DNA of 64,000 nucleotides from Pseudomonadota bacterium (GTDB lineage: Bacteria > Bdellovibrionota > Bacteriovoracia > Bacteriovoracales > Bacteriovoracaceae): NCBI GenBank assembly GCA_027487515.1, contig JAIYDL010000007.1:248001-312000 (forward strand). The letters are read 5' to 3'. Shown here one piece after another: positions 57,488 through 64,000 of this stretch. Position 1 is the first letter of the stretch. Every line of letters starts with the position of its first letter. Made by a program: the position numbers and the translations under genes. Under the pieces are notes generated by a model. The model was not told where the DNA came from, did no database searches, and saw only the letters and a program-made list of their open reading frames with translations.

Positions 57488-58003
57488 GTGCCCAATAAAA
57501 TCGAAGCGGAGTTCACCCAGCGTCCCATCAACATCGGGATCGACGAGAAAGCGCGCAAGGAGGTCTGTCAGGGACTCTCCAAGCTCCTCGCCGACTCGTA
57601 CCTCCTCTACCTGAAGACTCAGAACTACCACTGGAACGTGACGGGAAAGATGTTCCAGTCGCTGCACACGCTCTTCGAGGAGCAGTACCAAAACCTGGCC
57701 GAAGCTGTGGACGAGATTGCTGAGCGCATCCGGGCCCTCGGGGAGTTCGCCCCCGGATCGTTCTCTGCTTTTTCCAAGGTGACATCGCTGCAGGAGGAAA
57801 ACGGTCTCCCGACGGCGGAGGAGATGGTTCGCAACTTGGTGATAGGAAACGAAACCGTCGTGAGCACAGCGCGAGAGATCATCAACCTCTGCGACGAAGC
57901 CGAGGATGACGTGACGGCGGATCTCATGGTGGAGCGGATGCAGGTCCACGAAAAGTACGCGTGGATGCTTCGCTCGATGATTGCCGCCCAGAGGGATCAC
58001 TGA
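57488..58003 (+). CDS. dps: Dps ferritin-like DNA-protection protein
   Basis: 171 residues, close to the usual Dps length. The inter-subunit ferroxidase residues are all in register: His48 (NYHWNV), His60 (SLHTLF), Asp75 and Glu79 (AVDEIAER), spacing 12-15-4 as in other Dps. It oxidises Fe2+ with H2O2, stores iron and may bind DNA; the N-terminus (PNKIEAEF) has little positive charge, so DNA binding is doubtful. The GTG at 57488 has GGGAGG upstream; the longer frame to 57266 is within the structured leader. Confidence 0.93.
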   Translation: MPNKIEAEFTQRPINIGIDEKARKEVCQGLSKLLADSYLLYLKTQNYHWNVTGKMFQSLHTLFEEQYQNLAEAVDEIAERIRALGEFAPGSFSAFSKVTSLQEENGLPTAEEMVRNLVIGNETVVSTAREIINLCDEAEDDVTADLMVERMQVHEKYAWMLRSMIAAQRDH

Positions 58004-58058
58004 GGCGAAGGCCCGGAGAAAAGGGGCCAGCTTCAATCATTCAAGGATCAGCGCACTC

Positions 58059-58138
58059 AGAGCGCTCTTAAGCGCCGGACCGCGGAGGAAGTCGCCGGGA
58101 GGGATCCCTGGCGGCCTCAGGAGCCCAACTCCTAGGAG
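58059..58138. repeat. Three short perfect palindromes in a GC-rich convergent gap
   Basis: AGAGCGCTCT (58059-58068), AGGGATCCCT (58100-58109) and CTCCTAGGAG (58129-58138) are 10-base perfect palindromes of different sequence. They lie in the GC-rich gap 58004-58236 between dps and the Hpt gene, where I find no gene or clear terminator. Their meaning is unknown. Confidence 0.4.
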
Positions 58139-58236
58139 ACGGCGTAAGGAGCGGCGGAAGATTCTCCGAGAGTTGGGCGGCGTCACCCCTGTCGCTTGCT
58201 GCGTTCGCGTGGTTTTCTGAAGTTCTCGGGTTGGCC

Positions 58237-58512
58237 TTAGCACGCTGTGATCCGGGCGGCCTCGAGCACGCCCTGGATTTTTTGGACCAGGAGCTTGATC
58301 CGGTCTTTATCCCGCTCCTGGGCCGCGCGCTCGATTTCATGGCCAAGGACAGCGATCTGCGGGAAATCGAAGGTCACGGCGTTTCCTTTGATCTGGTGAC
58401 CCATTCTCTGCGCGAAGGAGAAGTCATCCGCATCTAAGCAGTGCCAGAGCTTTTCAATGTCCTGGAGCCTGCGCGCCAAGTACTTGATCTTCAATTCTGT
58501 GGGGACCTTCAT
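58237..58512 (-). CDS. Hpt (histidine phosphotransfer) domain protein
   Basis: 91 residues, helical. FAQRMGHQIKGNAVTFDFPQ matches the Hpt signature with phospho-acceptor His39 in HQIKG, and LGHEIERAAQ follows as in four-helix Hpt domains. It would shuttle phosphate between receiver domains, and orphan regulators are present in this window. The ATG at 58512 begins near the first helix; starts at 58557-58563 are possible. No SD is clear. It lies opposite the dps region and upstream of a lipoprotein gene on the other strand. Confidence 0.85.
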   Translation of the reverse strand: MKVPTELKIKYLARRLQDIEKLWHCLDADDFSFAQRMGHQIKGNAVTFDFPQIAVLGHEIERAAQERDKDRIKLLVQKIQGVLEAARITAC

Positions 58513-58707
58513 GCGTCGTCTTTGGGGTTCGCGGTTTTCCGGACTCGAGCGGATCATAATCACCGGATGGAGTTTCTGGCAATTTCAGTTCTTTCAATTT
58601 TGCCTTAAGAAGACTCCCACGGCGCGGGTAATCTTTTCACCTCCCCTTCGCCAATGGGCCAAGATCACGCATACTGCGCAGGTCCTTTTCCATGGAGATG
58701 ACTGCCG

Positions 58708-59241
58708 ATGAAATTCTTGGGGCTCCTCATCCTTGCTGTCTGTACGGTCGCCTGCGATCCCTACGGTTTCGGATTCAAGAAGAACCCGGCCTATGTGATC
58801 GACGAAGCTTTCACTGCGATCACTAACCTCGACGTGGAGTCATTCCTCGAGGTCACGGCCAAAGAAGCCTTGTGCGTCTATGGCAACGAGAAAGGACTCC
58901 TGTACTTGAAAGAAAAGCTAAAGCTGAAGCCTGAGGATGTCCGGCTTATCCCCAAGGTCAAAGAGGCCCGCCACCATCAGGTTCCGGTCTACGTTGGGTT
59001 CTGGTCCTACTTCCACGAGCGCTACACCATCGAGATCCGAGACCGAAGCACCGAGGGCCTGTTGGTGCAAACGATCATCGACTGCGACTACGGAACCGAC
59101 GGAGAGAAGAGTGCGAGGCTCCTGAATCTGCGGAAAGAGAAGTACAGTAAAAAAGAATGCCGGGCGGTCAAACTCATCCCGACGACTTTCGCGTCTCTCC
59201 AGGTCCCGCCGAGGTGCAACCTCCTCCGGGTCGAGCTATAG
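58708..59241 (+). CDS. Lipoprotein of unknown function
   Basis: 177 residues. MKFLGLLILAVCTVAC gives a lipobox Cys16, followed by DPYGFGFKKNP (Asp at +2, which favours the inner membrane in enterobacteria). The mature part is alpha/beta with a helix YVIDEAFTAITNLDVESFLE and a strand region WSYFHERYTIEIRDRS, recalling NTF2-like or DUF4878-like lipoproteins, though I am not sure. GGAGAT precedes the ATG. The 3' end overlaps the convergent PilZ gene by six bases. Confidence 0.65.
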   Translation: MKFLGLLILAVCTVACDPYGFGFKKNPAYVIDEAFTAITNLDVESFLEVTAKEALCVYGNEKGLLYLKEKLKLKPEDVRLIPKVKEARHHQVPVYVGFWSYFHERYTIEIRDRSTEGLLVQTIIDCDYGTDGEKSARLLNLRKEKYSKKECRAVKLIPTTFASLQVPPRCNLLRVEL

Positions 59242-59805
59242 CCACTGGAGGCCCTTGTAGTCGGCGGTGACCGTGGCGCGGAGTTCGGCGATGCGATCCG
59301 TTTCTCCGTACCCCATGATCCGCGCCATGGTCCGGGCCTTCTGCCGGGTCTCATCATCGGTGTTAAACGAATCGATGAGGGTTTGAAGGAAGATCAGGTT
59401 GGCCGTGAAGTTTGCAACAAACTCCTCGAGGCAGCGTGCATCCTGCTCCGAGACCCGAACGAACTCGAGCCCGACGCGAACTTTGAAGATGCTCTCCAGA
59501 TTGGTCGCGAGTTGTTCTCGGCGCACAATTCGAACCATCGCCCGGATGACCTGGCGGGAGAAGATTTCGTGGGTAAAAGTCTGAAGCTTCAGGAGCGAAA
59601 AGTTTTTTAGCACCGGGAGCTTACTCAGCGCGAAGATCACCGGGACTTCGTCGTTCCCCGGGATGCTTGGGATCTCCGAGAGGAGAAGCCCCCCCTCGGA
59701 GATGTTCATGGCCCGGGCCTTGAGCACGTAGGGCCCGTCCGCAAAGAGGATGTCCTCGCGGTACGGGGCCCGAAGGTGCCTTCGCTGATAGTCCTTCATG
59801 CTCAT
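59236..59805 (-). CDS. PilZ-domain protein
   Basis: 189 residues. Arg-rich YQRRHLRAPYR near the N-terminus and AMNISEGGLLL (Asn34-x-Ser36-x-x-Gly39) are the c-di-GMP-binding motifs of PilZ. The C-terminal ~60 residues are helical. It would act as an allosteric c-di-GMP effector. The start overlaps the stop of the PhoH gene (ATGA), an operon of unknown purpose. Confidence 0.85.
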   Translation of the reverse strand: MSMKDYQRRHLRAPYREDILFADGPYVLKARAMNISEGGLLLSEIPSIPGNDEVPVIFALSKLPVLKNFSLLKLQTFTHEIFSRQVIRAMVRIVRREQLATNLESIFKVRVGLEFVRVSEQDARCLEEFVANFTANLIFLQTLIDSFNTDDETRQKARTMARIMGYGETDRIAELRATVTADYKGLQWL

Positions 59806-61121
59806 AGGAGCTTCGAGGCGATCTCCGAAAGCGGCGAGCGCTCCCCAACTTGGAGCTTCACGTGTGCCACGATCTCTTCGCCTTTGAGCTTATCGATCGT
59901 GTAGACCAGTCCGTTATTGAGGGAGTCCAGGTACGGGTTATCGATCTGCTCGGAGTCCCCGGTGAGAACGATCTTCGTTCCCTCGCCGGCGCGAGTGATG
60001 ATCGTTTTGATCTCGTGCGGGGTCAGGTTCTGGGACTCGTCGACGATCATGAACTGCTGCGGGAGCGAGCGGCCTCGGATGTACGTCAGGGGCTCGACGT
60101 GGAGGAGTCCCTGGTTGATGAGTTCATCCCAGGTGGTCATTTCGTTCCGGGCGCGCTGATTCCCAAAGAGGAAATCGATGTTATCGAAGATCGGCTGCAT
60201 CCAGGGCCCGAGTTTTTCGTTGATGTCTCCGGGGAGGAAGCCGAGGTCTCGGCCCATCGGTACGATTGGCCGGGAGACCAGGACCCGAGAGTAGTTCTGC
60301 TTCGTGATCGCGCACTCGAGACCAGCGGCGATGGCCAGAAGTGTCTTCCCGGTTCCGGCCTTTCCGACCAGCGAGACGAGATTGATTTCGTTGTTCAGGA
60401 GGGCGTCCAGTGCGAACTGCTGTTCGATGTTCTTCGGATGGATCCCCCAGACGCCTTCTTTGGGCTTGATCAGCGGCACGATGCCACCCTTCTTGGCGTG
60501 GAAGCGTCCCAGGACCTTCTTGAACGGATTATTCCGGTCCACGAGCACGAGGTACTCATTGGGATAGATGCTCGGGACTTCACCCACGTCCAGCCGCAGG
60601 AAACGCTCGCGTTCGAACTCCTCAATCTTCTCGAGGTCAAACCCGACGACTCGCTGGCCCGAGTAGAGCTCATCGACCGTGACATCGGTCGTTTCATAGT
60701 CTTCGGCGTGGATGTTGACCGCATCGGACTTGATCCGAAGGTTGATGTCCTTCGTGATGAGCGTGACGCTTTCGCCCGCCTCTTTAAGATTCAGGGCGCT
60801 GGCGAGGATGATGTTGTCGTTCAGGTCGAGCTTCAGGCCCGCGGCGGCGTTGCCGCTGTACTCCTTCGTGACACTTACCTGAAGCGTCCCTCCGTGCTCG
60901 AGCTTGATCCCCTTGAACAGTGACCCTTCGCTTCTGAATCCGTCAATGAGACGAGAAAAATAGCGCGCATTGCGACCATTCTCATTCTGATCCTTCTTAA
61001 ACCGATCGAGTTCTTCGATGACGGTTAACGGGATGAAAACTTTATTGTTCGGTCCAAACTTGTTGATGGCAAGGGGATCTAGTAACAGGACGTTAGTGTC
61101 CAGGATGAACGTTTTATTCAA
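59802..61121 (-). CDS. PIN-PhoH fusion ATPase (PhoH2-like)
   Basis: 439 residues. The N-terminal PIN (ribonuclease-like) domain has Asp8 in FILDTNVLLL, Glu36 in VIEELDRF and Asp102 in DLNDNIILASA, the acidic metal site. The C-terminal PhoH ATPase has Walker A GKAGTGKT (253-260) and Walker B in FMIVDESQNL. PhoH2 proteins unwind and cleave RNA. It starts at TTG 61121 with an excellent GGAGG six bases upstream; no ATG or GTG is near, so the TTG is real. It is coupled to the PilZ gene (ATGA overlap). Confidence 0.93.
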   Translation of the reverse strand: MNKTFILDTNVLLLDPLAINKFGPNNKVFIPLTVIEELDRFKKDQNENGRNARYFSRLIDGFRSEGSLFKGIKLEHGGTLQVSVTKEYSGNAAAGLKLDLNDNIILASALNLKEAGESVTLITKDINLRIKSDAVNIHAEDYETTDVTVDELYSGQRVVGFDLEKIEEFERERFLRLDVGEVPSIYPNEYLVLVDRNNPFKKVLGRFHAKKGGIVPLIKPKEGVWGIHPKNIEQQFALDALLNNEINLVSLVGKAGTGKTLLAIAAGLECAITKQNYSRVLVSRPIVPMGRDLGFLPGDINEKLGPWMQPIFDNIDFLFGNQRARNEMTTWDELINQGLLHVEPLTYIRGRSLPQQFMIVDESQNLTPHEIKTIITRAGEGTKIVLTGDSEQIDNPYLDSLNNGLVYTIDKLKGEEIVAHVKLQVGERSPLSEIASKLL

Positions 61122-61172
61122 AAGAGTCCTCCAATCCGTGAGGGGGGGTATGCTTCCGATTAGGATAGGGAA

Positions 61173-62288
61173 TTAGGCATCGAATGAAAAGTCAAATAAG
61201 GAGACGAAAATGATAAAGCGTCGGCCCTTGGTTTGCTTGTACCGGGAGCCCAGTTCGATGTCGTAGAACCCTGCGGTCACACTGGCGAACGCGAGGTCTA
61301 CGGTTGCGCCGTAACTGTAGTACCCACTGTTCATGCCGGCGAGCACCTTGAGTCCCGGGATCCCGACCTCGGCGCCGAACCGAAGCCGCCCCCCCAGCTC
61401 CATGCTCTCGTTGAGGCCTCGGACATCGGCGGAGAGGATGTAGTGAAAGAGTTTAAAGTCCTGGCCCGCGGCGATTCCCAGGTTCACCTGGTCACGGATG
61501 TCAGACACCTGAAGATCGTCATCACTCTCGGGCTCCGTGAACTCTGTGCCCGTGATGTCGAGGGCGGCCAGTCCGAGAGCGATCTGGCCAGTCCCGCTTC
61601 GGTAAATGTGCTCAAGCCCAGCGTCGAAGCCGTACCCGATGCCCTTGACTCGGCCTAGGGATTTGATGAGCTTTTCGATCTTCTCCTGACCGAGGGAGTC
61701 CAGTACCGTCGGGCCCGCTAGGGCCAGCGTATCCCGGAGGCCCGTGCGTTCGATGTACTTCGCCCCAAGGCCCAAGGTCGTTTGAGAGCCGGTTTGGGAC
61801 TTCGAACTAAGTCGGCCTGAGCCCAGGGGAATGCCGACACCGAGGAGCACGCCTTTATCGCTCCGAAGGTCGAGGTCAAGCATCGGCCTCGCGGGATTGC
61901 GAAGGAGCATGTCGTAGCTCTCCGAGGCCAGGAAAGAAACTCCTACGTTGAAGAGCTTCAGGCCCGGAGCGATGCCCGCGGCGGCGTGAACGGGGTAGTC
62001 CATCAAGACTCTCGAGGCACCGACGGGTTCCTCGGGGAAGTCCTTGAATCGGTCAAGGTCATTCAGGGCATTCGTTCCAGTGAACTGCGGGTTCAACGGG
62101 GTGAGGGTTAGGTCCGACTTGTGGCGGCCGAGGCTCGCGGGGTTATAGAAGAGTGTGAAGGAGTCGTCGTTGACCGCTGTGAACGCGTCCCCCATCAGGA
62201 GCCCCTTCGGCGAGCGAAGGGTGTAGGAATTCTCGAACGCACAGACCGGGCCCGAGGCCAGTGCGATAAGCAGCAGGAGGAGTTTCAA
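61173..62288 (-). CDS. Probable outer-membrane protein (PorV/FadL-like barrel)
   Basis: 371 residues with a signal peptide (MKLLLLLIALASGPVCA). The mature start, LRSPKGLLMGDAFTAVNDD then SFTLFYNPASLGR, is the N-terminal signature of PorV/OMPP1-like barrels (M-G-x-A-x-x-A-x-x-D-x-x-x-x-x-N-P-A-x-L). The rest has barrel-like strands ending in FIIFVSLFDFSFDA. It uses a TTG start at 62288 overlapping the stop of the upstream lipoprotein (TTGA), with GAGGCGGG upstream. May transport hydrophobic molecules or serve as a secretion scaffold; unproven. Confidence 0.78.
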   Translation of the reverse strand: MKLLLLLIALASGPVCAFENSYTLRSPKGLLMGDAFTAVNDDSFTLFYNPASLGRHKSDLTLTPLNPQFTGTNALNDLDRFKDFPEEPVGASRVLMDYPVHAAAGIAPGLKLFNVGVSFLASESYDMLLRNPARPMLDLDLRSDKGVLLGVGIPLGSGRLSSKSQTGSQTTLGLGAKYIERTGLRDTLALAGPTVLDSLGQEKIEKLIKSLGRVKGIGYGFDAGLEHIYRSGTGQIALGLAALDITGTEFTEPESDDDLQVSDIRDQVNLGIAAGQDFKLFHYILSADVRGLNESMELGGRLRFGAEVGIPGLKVLAGMNSGYYSYGATVDLAFASVTAGFYDIELGSRYKQTKGRRFIIFVSLFDFSFDA

Positions 62289-63226
62289 AGAAGACCCGCC
62301 TCGAAGACCAACGCGTAAAGGTACTCGAGATCGTTCAAGTTGGAGGCTGTCGCGACGTGGGCCTCGCAGGTCGACTGGGACGTCATGGTGATCAGTGTGC
62401 CGAGGCCCTGCGACGTCGCCGAGGCCTTCAGATCGTAGATCTCATCGGCGATGTCCTCGAGCTTGGAGAGCGTGCTCGACGTCGAAAGATCGAGACTTTC
62501 GAGCACGTCGATGACGTTCGTCAGGAGCACCAGCCCTTCGCACAAGCGCCGCTTCCCCGTGGCCGTGGACTGATCGAGATCGGGGTGACCATCCGTGGTC
62601 GTAAGGCAAGCGCCGGTCGCGCTCCCGCCGCCGATGAGGAGCTGCGCACGGCCATCGGTGTAGTCGATGAAGCAGTTATTCCCAGACCCGGCCCCCTTGG
62701 CCCCGGTCGCGTCGGTGTTCCCGTAGTAGTTCAGAAACTTCCCGAGATTGACCAGTGAAAGGAGGAGCACCTGGAGGCTCAGATCTCCCGCCTTCCGGGG
62801 CCCAAACTTCGTCACGCGCTTGGCGTGAGAGGGAGCTCCCGAGGTTGCGCCGTGGACGGTATTGAGGGCCGTCCGGAGGAAGCCATAGCTCGAAGAATCC
62901 GCCGAGGTTTCATCGGAGAGCCGGAGAATCGCGAGGGACTTGAAGATGTCTTGACCGGAGGAAACAGAGATCGACGCGAGGTCCTCGGAGATGAAGCGGA
63001 TCTCGTCGTAGTCGGCCTTGCAAGCGTAGGCGCTGGCAAGCACCTGGAGGTAGACGGCGTTCCCGTTCTGAGGACCGACTTCTCTCAGGACATCGATCGC
63101 CTTGTCGCACTCATCGTTTGAGAGTTGAGTCAGTGCGACGTCGATCGCTTCGAGAGTCGATTCGGTGGTGTTCTTCGCGCAGCTCAGGGCGAGGAGAAGA
63201 ATCAAAACGGTAAGGATGGTTCGCAC
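62285..63226 (-). CDS. Lipoprotein, TPR-like
   Basis: About 313 residues. MRTILTVLILLLALSC gives lipobox Cys16. The first mature part (CDKAIDVLREVGPQNGNAVYLQ, then SAYACKADYDEI) resembles a TPR-type helix pair; the rest is mostly helical with a Gly/Ser-rich loop. The GTG at 63226 is preferred (GGGAGG at 4-5 bases); the ATG at 63238 has no SD. It is coupled to the outer-membrane protein through TTGA overlap, suggesting they work together. Confidence 0.72.
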   Translation of the reverse strand: MRTILTVLILLLALSCAKNTTESTLEAIDVALTQLSNDECDKAIDVLREVGPQNGNAVYLQVLASAYACKADYDEIRFISEDLASISVSSGQDIFKSLAILRLSDETSADSSSYGFLRTALNTVHGATSGAPSHAKRVTKFGPRKAGDLSLQVLLLSLVNLGKFLNYYGNTDATGAKGAGSGNNCFIDYTDGRAQLLIGGGSATGACLTTTDGHPDLDQSTATGKRRLCEGLVLLTNVIDVLESLDLSTSSTLSKLEDIADEIYDLKASATSQGLGTLITMTSQSTCEAHVATASNLNDLEYLYALVFEAGLL

Positions 63227-63291
63227 GGCGCCTCCCATAGCTATTATAGGTCGACGGTGAAAAATAAGAACCGTGGCGGAATCTTCCGGGA

Positions 63292-64000
63292 CTAGGTGTG
63301 GTTGAGGTACCGGACTATTTTGCTCACGGCCTCTTGGAAGGGGACCTCCTCGATCACGAGTGAAATCCGGGCCGTGTTCGGGATGCCAAAGTCCGTCCCG
63401 GGAACCACGGTGATGCCCTCGCCTTCCAGAAGCTCATCGGTGATGGCGTAGGAGTGATCCAGCTCGGGGTCGAAGCGCTGGAACATGGGTGTCCGAGAGA
63501 AGTCGAGCATGAAGTAAAACGCCGACGTGCTCTGGTACCAGCAGTGGCCCAGGTTCGCCTCTCGGAACTTCTCCCGGAGAGTCGCAGCGTTCTGCCGGAT
63601 GTGGGTTTTCACAGGCGTGAGGAAGCTTTCGATGAAGTGGAAATCGAAGTCCAAAAGGGCGCGCTGGATAAGAGAATTAGGGCCCGAGGTCGTCTGCCCC
63701 TGGATCCGAGACATCGCGCCCACCAAGGAGGCCGGGGCGATCACCCAGCCCAGTCGTAACCCCGTCGCGGCTAGAGTTTTCGAAATCGCCTGGACGACGA
63801 CGGTCCGGGGTAAGAGGCCGGGATCGTGCTGATAAAAGTACGTTGGCCTGGGATCAAAATAAGTGATGTCGGAGTACACCTCATCTGAAATCACGACGAG
63901 GTCGGGGTGGTCACGGAGGAAGCCCGCGAACTCGCGCATCCAGGCTTCGGAGTAGTGAACTCCCGAGGGATTATTCGGACTATTCACGATGATCGCTTTG
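63292..64000 (-). CDS. Class I/II aminotransferase, C-terminal part (runs off right edge)
   Basis: The visible 235 codons begin inside the protein: NSPNNPSG (substrate/PLP loop Asn), then VVISDEVYSDITYF with Asp-x-x-Tyr, and VVVQAISKTLAATGLRLGW with the PLP-binding Lys in SKT. It matches fold-type I aminotransferases of the aspartate/aromatic group, cytoplasmic, transferring the amino group to 2-oxoglutarate. The substrate cannot be told from this half. The start lies beyond the window. Confidence 0.92.
   Translation of the reverse strand, partial: KAIIVNSPNNPSGVHYSEAWMREFAGFLRDHPDLVVISDEVYSDITYFDPRPTYFYQHDPGLLPRTVVVQAISKTLAATGLRLGWVIAPASLVGAMSRIQGQTTSGPNSLIQRALLDFDFHFIESFLTPVKTHIRQNAATLREKFREANLGHCWYQSTSAFYFMLDFSRTPMFQRFDPELDHSYAITDELLEGEGITVVPGTDFGIPNTARISLVIEEVPFQEAVSKIVRYLNHT

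Noticed and set aside
57981..58220. Arg-rich frames in the GC-rich gap after dps
   Set aside because: Low-complexity composition typical of random GC-rich DNA, no SD and no motif.
59850..60923. 357-codon open frame on the plus strand
   Set aside because: Antisense to the PIN-PhoH gene, whose motifs are unambiguous.

Overview
The window reads as a gene-dense chromosome segment of a Gram-negative, predatory- or delta-type bacterium. Bdellovibrionota is my best inference, not proven. The basis is the many lipobox proteins and outer-membrane barrel candidates, two PilZ proteins with orphan response regulators and an Hpt protein, a clpP-clpX-lon block, and the absence of phage or transposon genes. 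Base use looks moderately GC-rich. Genes are tightly packed, with ATGA, TAATG, TAGTG and TTGA start/stop overlaps and many convergent 3' overlaps. GTG and TTG starts backed by Shine-Dalgarno (SD) sequences are common. I saw no CRISPR array, insertion sequence or prophage.

1-10.3 kb: two photolyase/cryptochrome-family genes overlap by four bases; the upstream one lacks most of the Fe-S cysteines known from its family. Then come a DedA membrane protein, a PuuD-like membrane protein with a separate cytochrome c, a PilZ protein, a single-domain response regulator, an alpha/beta hydrolase, a large subtilisin-like lipoprotein, a MAPEG protein and a barrel-like outer-membrane protein.

10.5-24.3 kb: the most accessory-looking part. 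It holds a secreted unknown protein, a P450-SDR operon, two FtsX-type permeases coupled to a methyltransferase-like protein, a short HxxxDG acyltransferase-like protein, an esterase-like protein, a class D beta-lactamase lipoprotein, a methyltransferase, a DUF2157-type membrane protein, a TsaA/TrmO-domain protein and a polytopic membrane protein. It could modify lipids or small molecules.

24.4-30 kb: tRNA-Arg(CCG), then a split two-gene form of the large 2-hydroxyacyl-CoA dehydratase activase/dehydratase-like protein, then a decayed gene.

30-38 kb: a PAP2 phosphatase followed by a run of exported proteins, mostly lipoproteins: TRL-like, a 1209-residue GLUG-type repeat protein, a YiiX-like permuted papain-fold protein, a proline-rich one and a small cysteine-containing one.

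38-50.7 kb: RecQ; a TPR lipoprotein and LysM protein pair; a DUF4911-like protein; a peroxiredoxin with a lysine-rich repeat tail; a glyoxalase II-like hydrolase; a Ste24-type protease; a lysophospholipase; envelope proteins; an OmpR-type regulator; tRNA-Val(TAC) with a clear sigma-70 promoter.

50.8-64 kb: a zinc-ribbon protein; clpP-clpX-lon with strong terminators; divergent AhpC-type peroxiredoxin; Dps behind a structured leader; an Hpt protein; a PIN-PhoH ATPase coupled to a PilZ protein; an outer-membrane protein coupled to a lipoprotein; and an aminotransferase that runs off the right edge.
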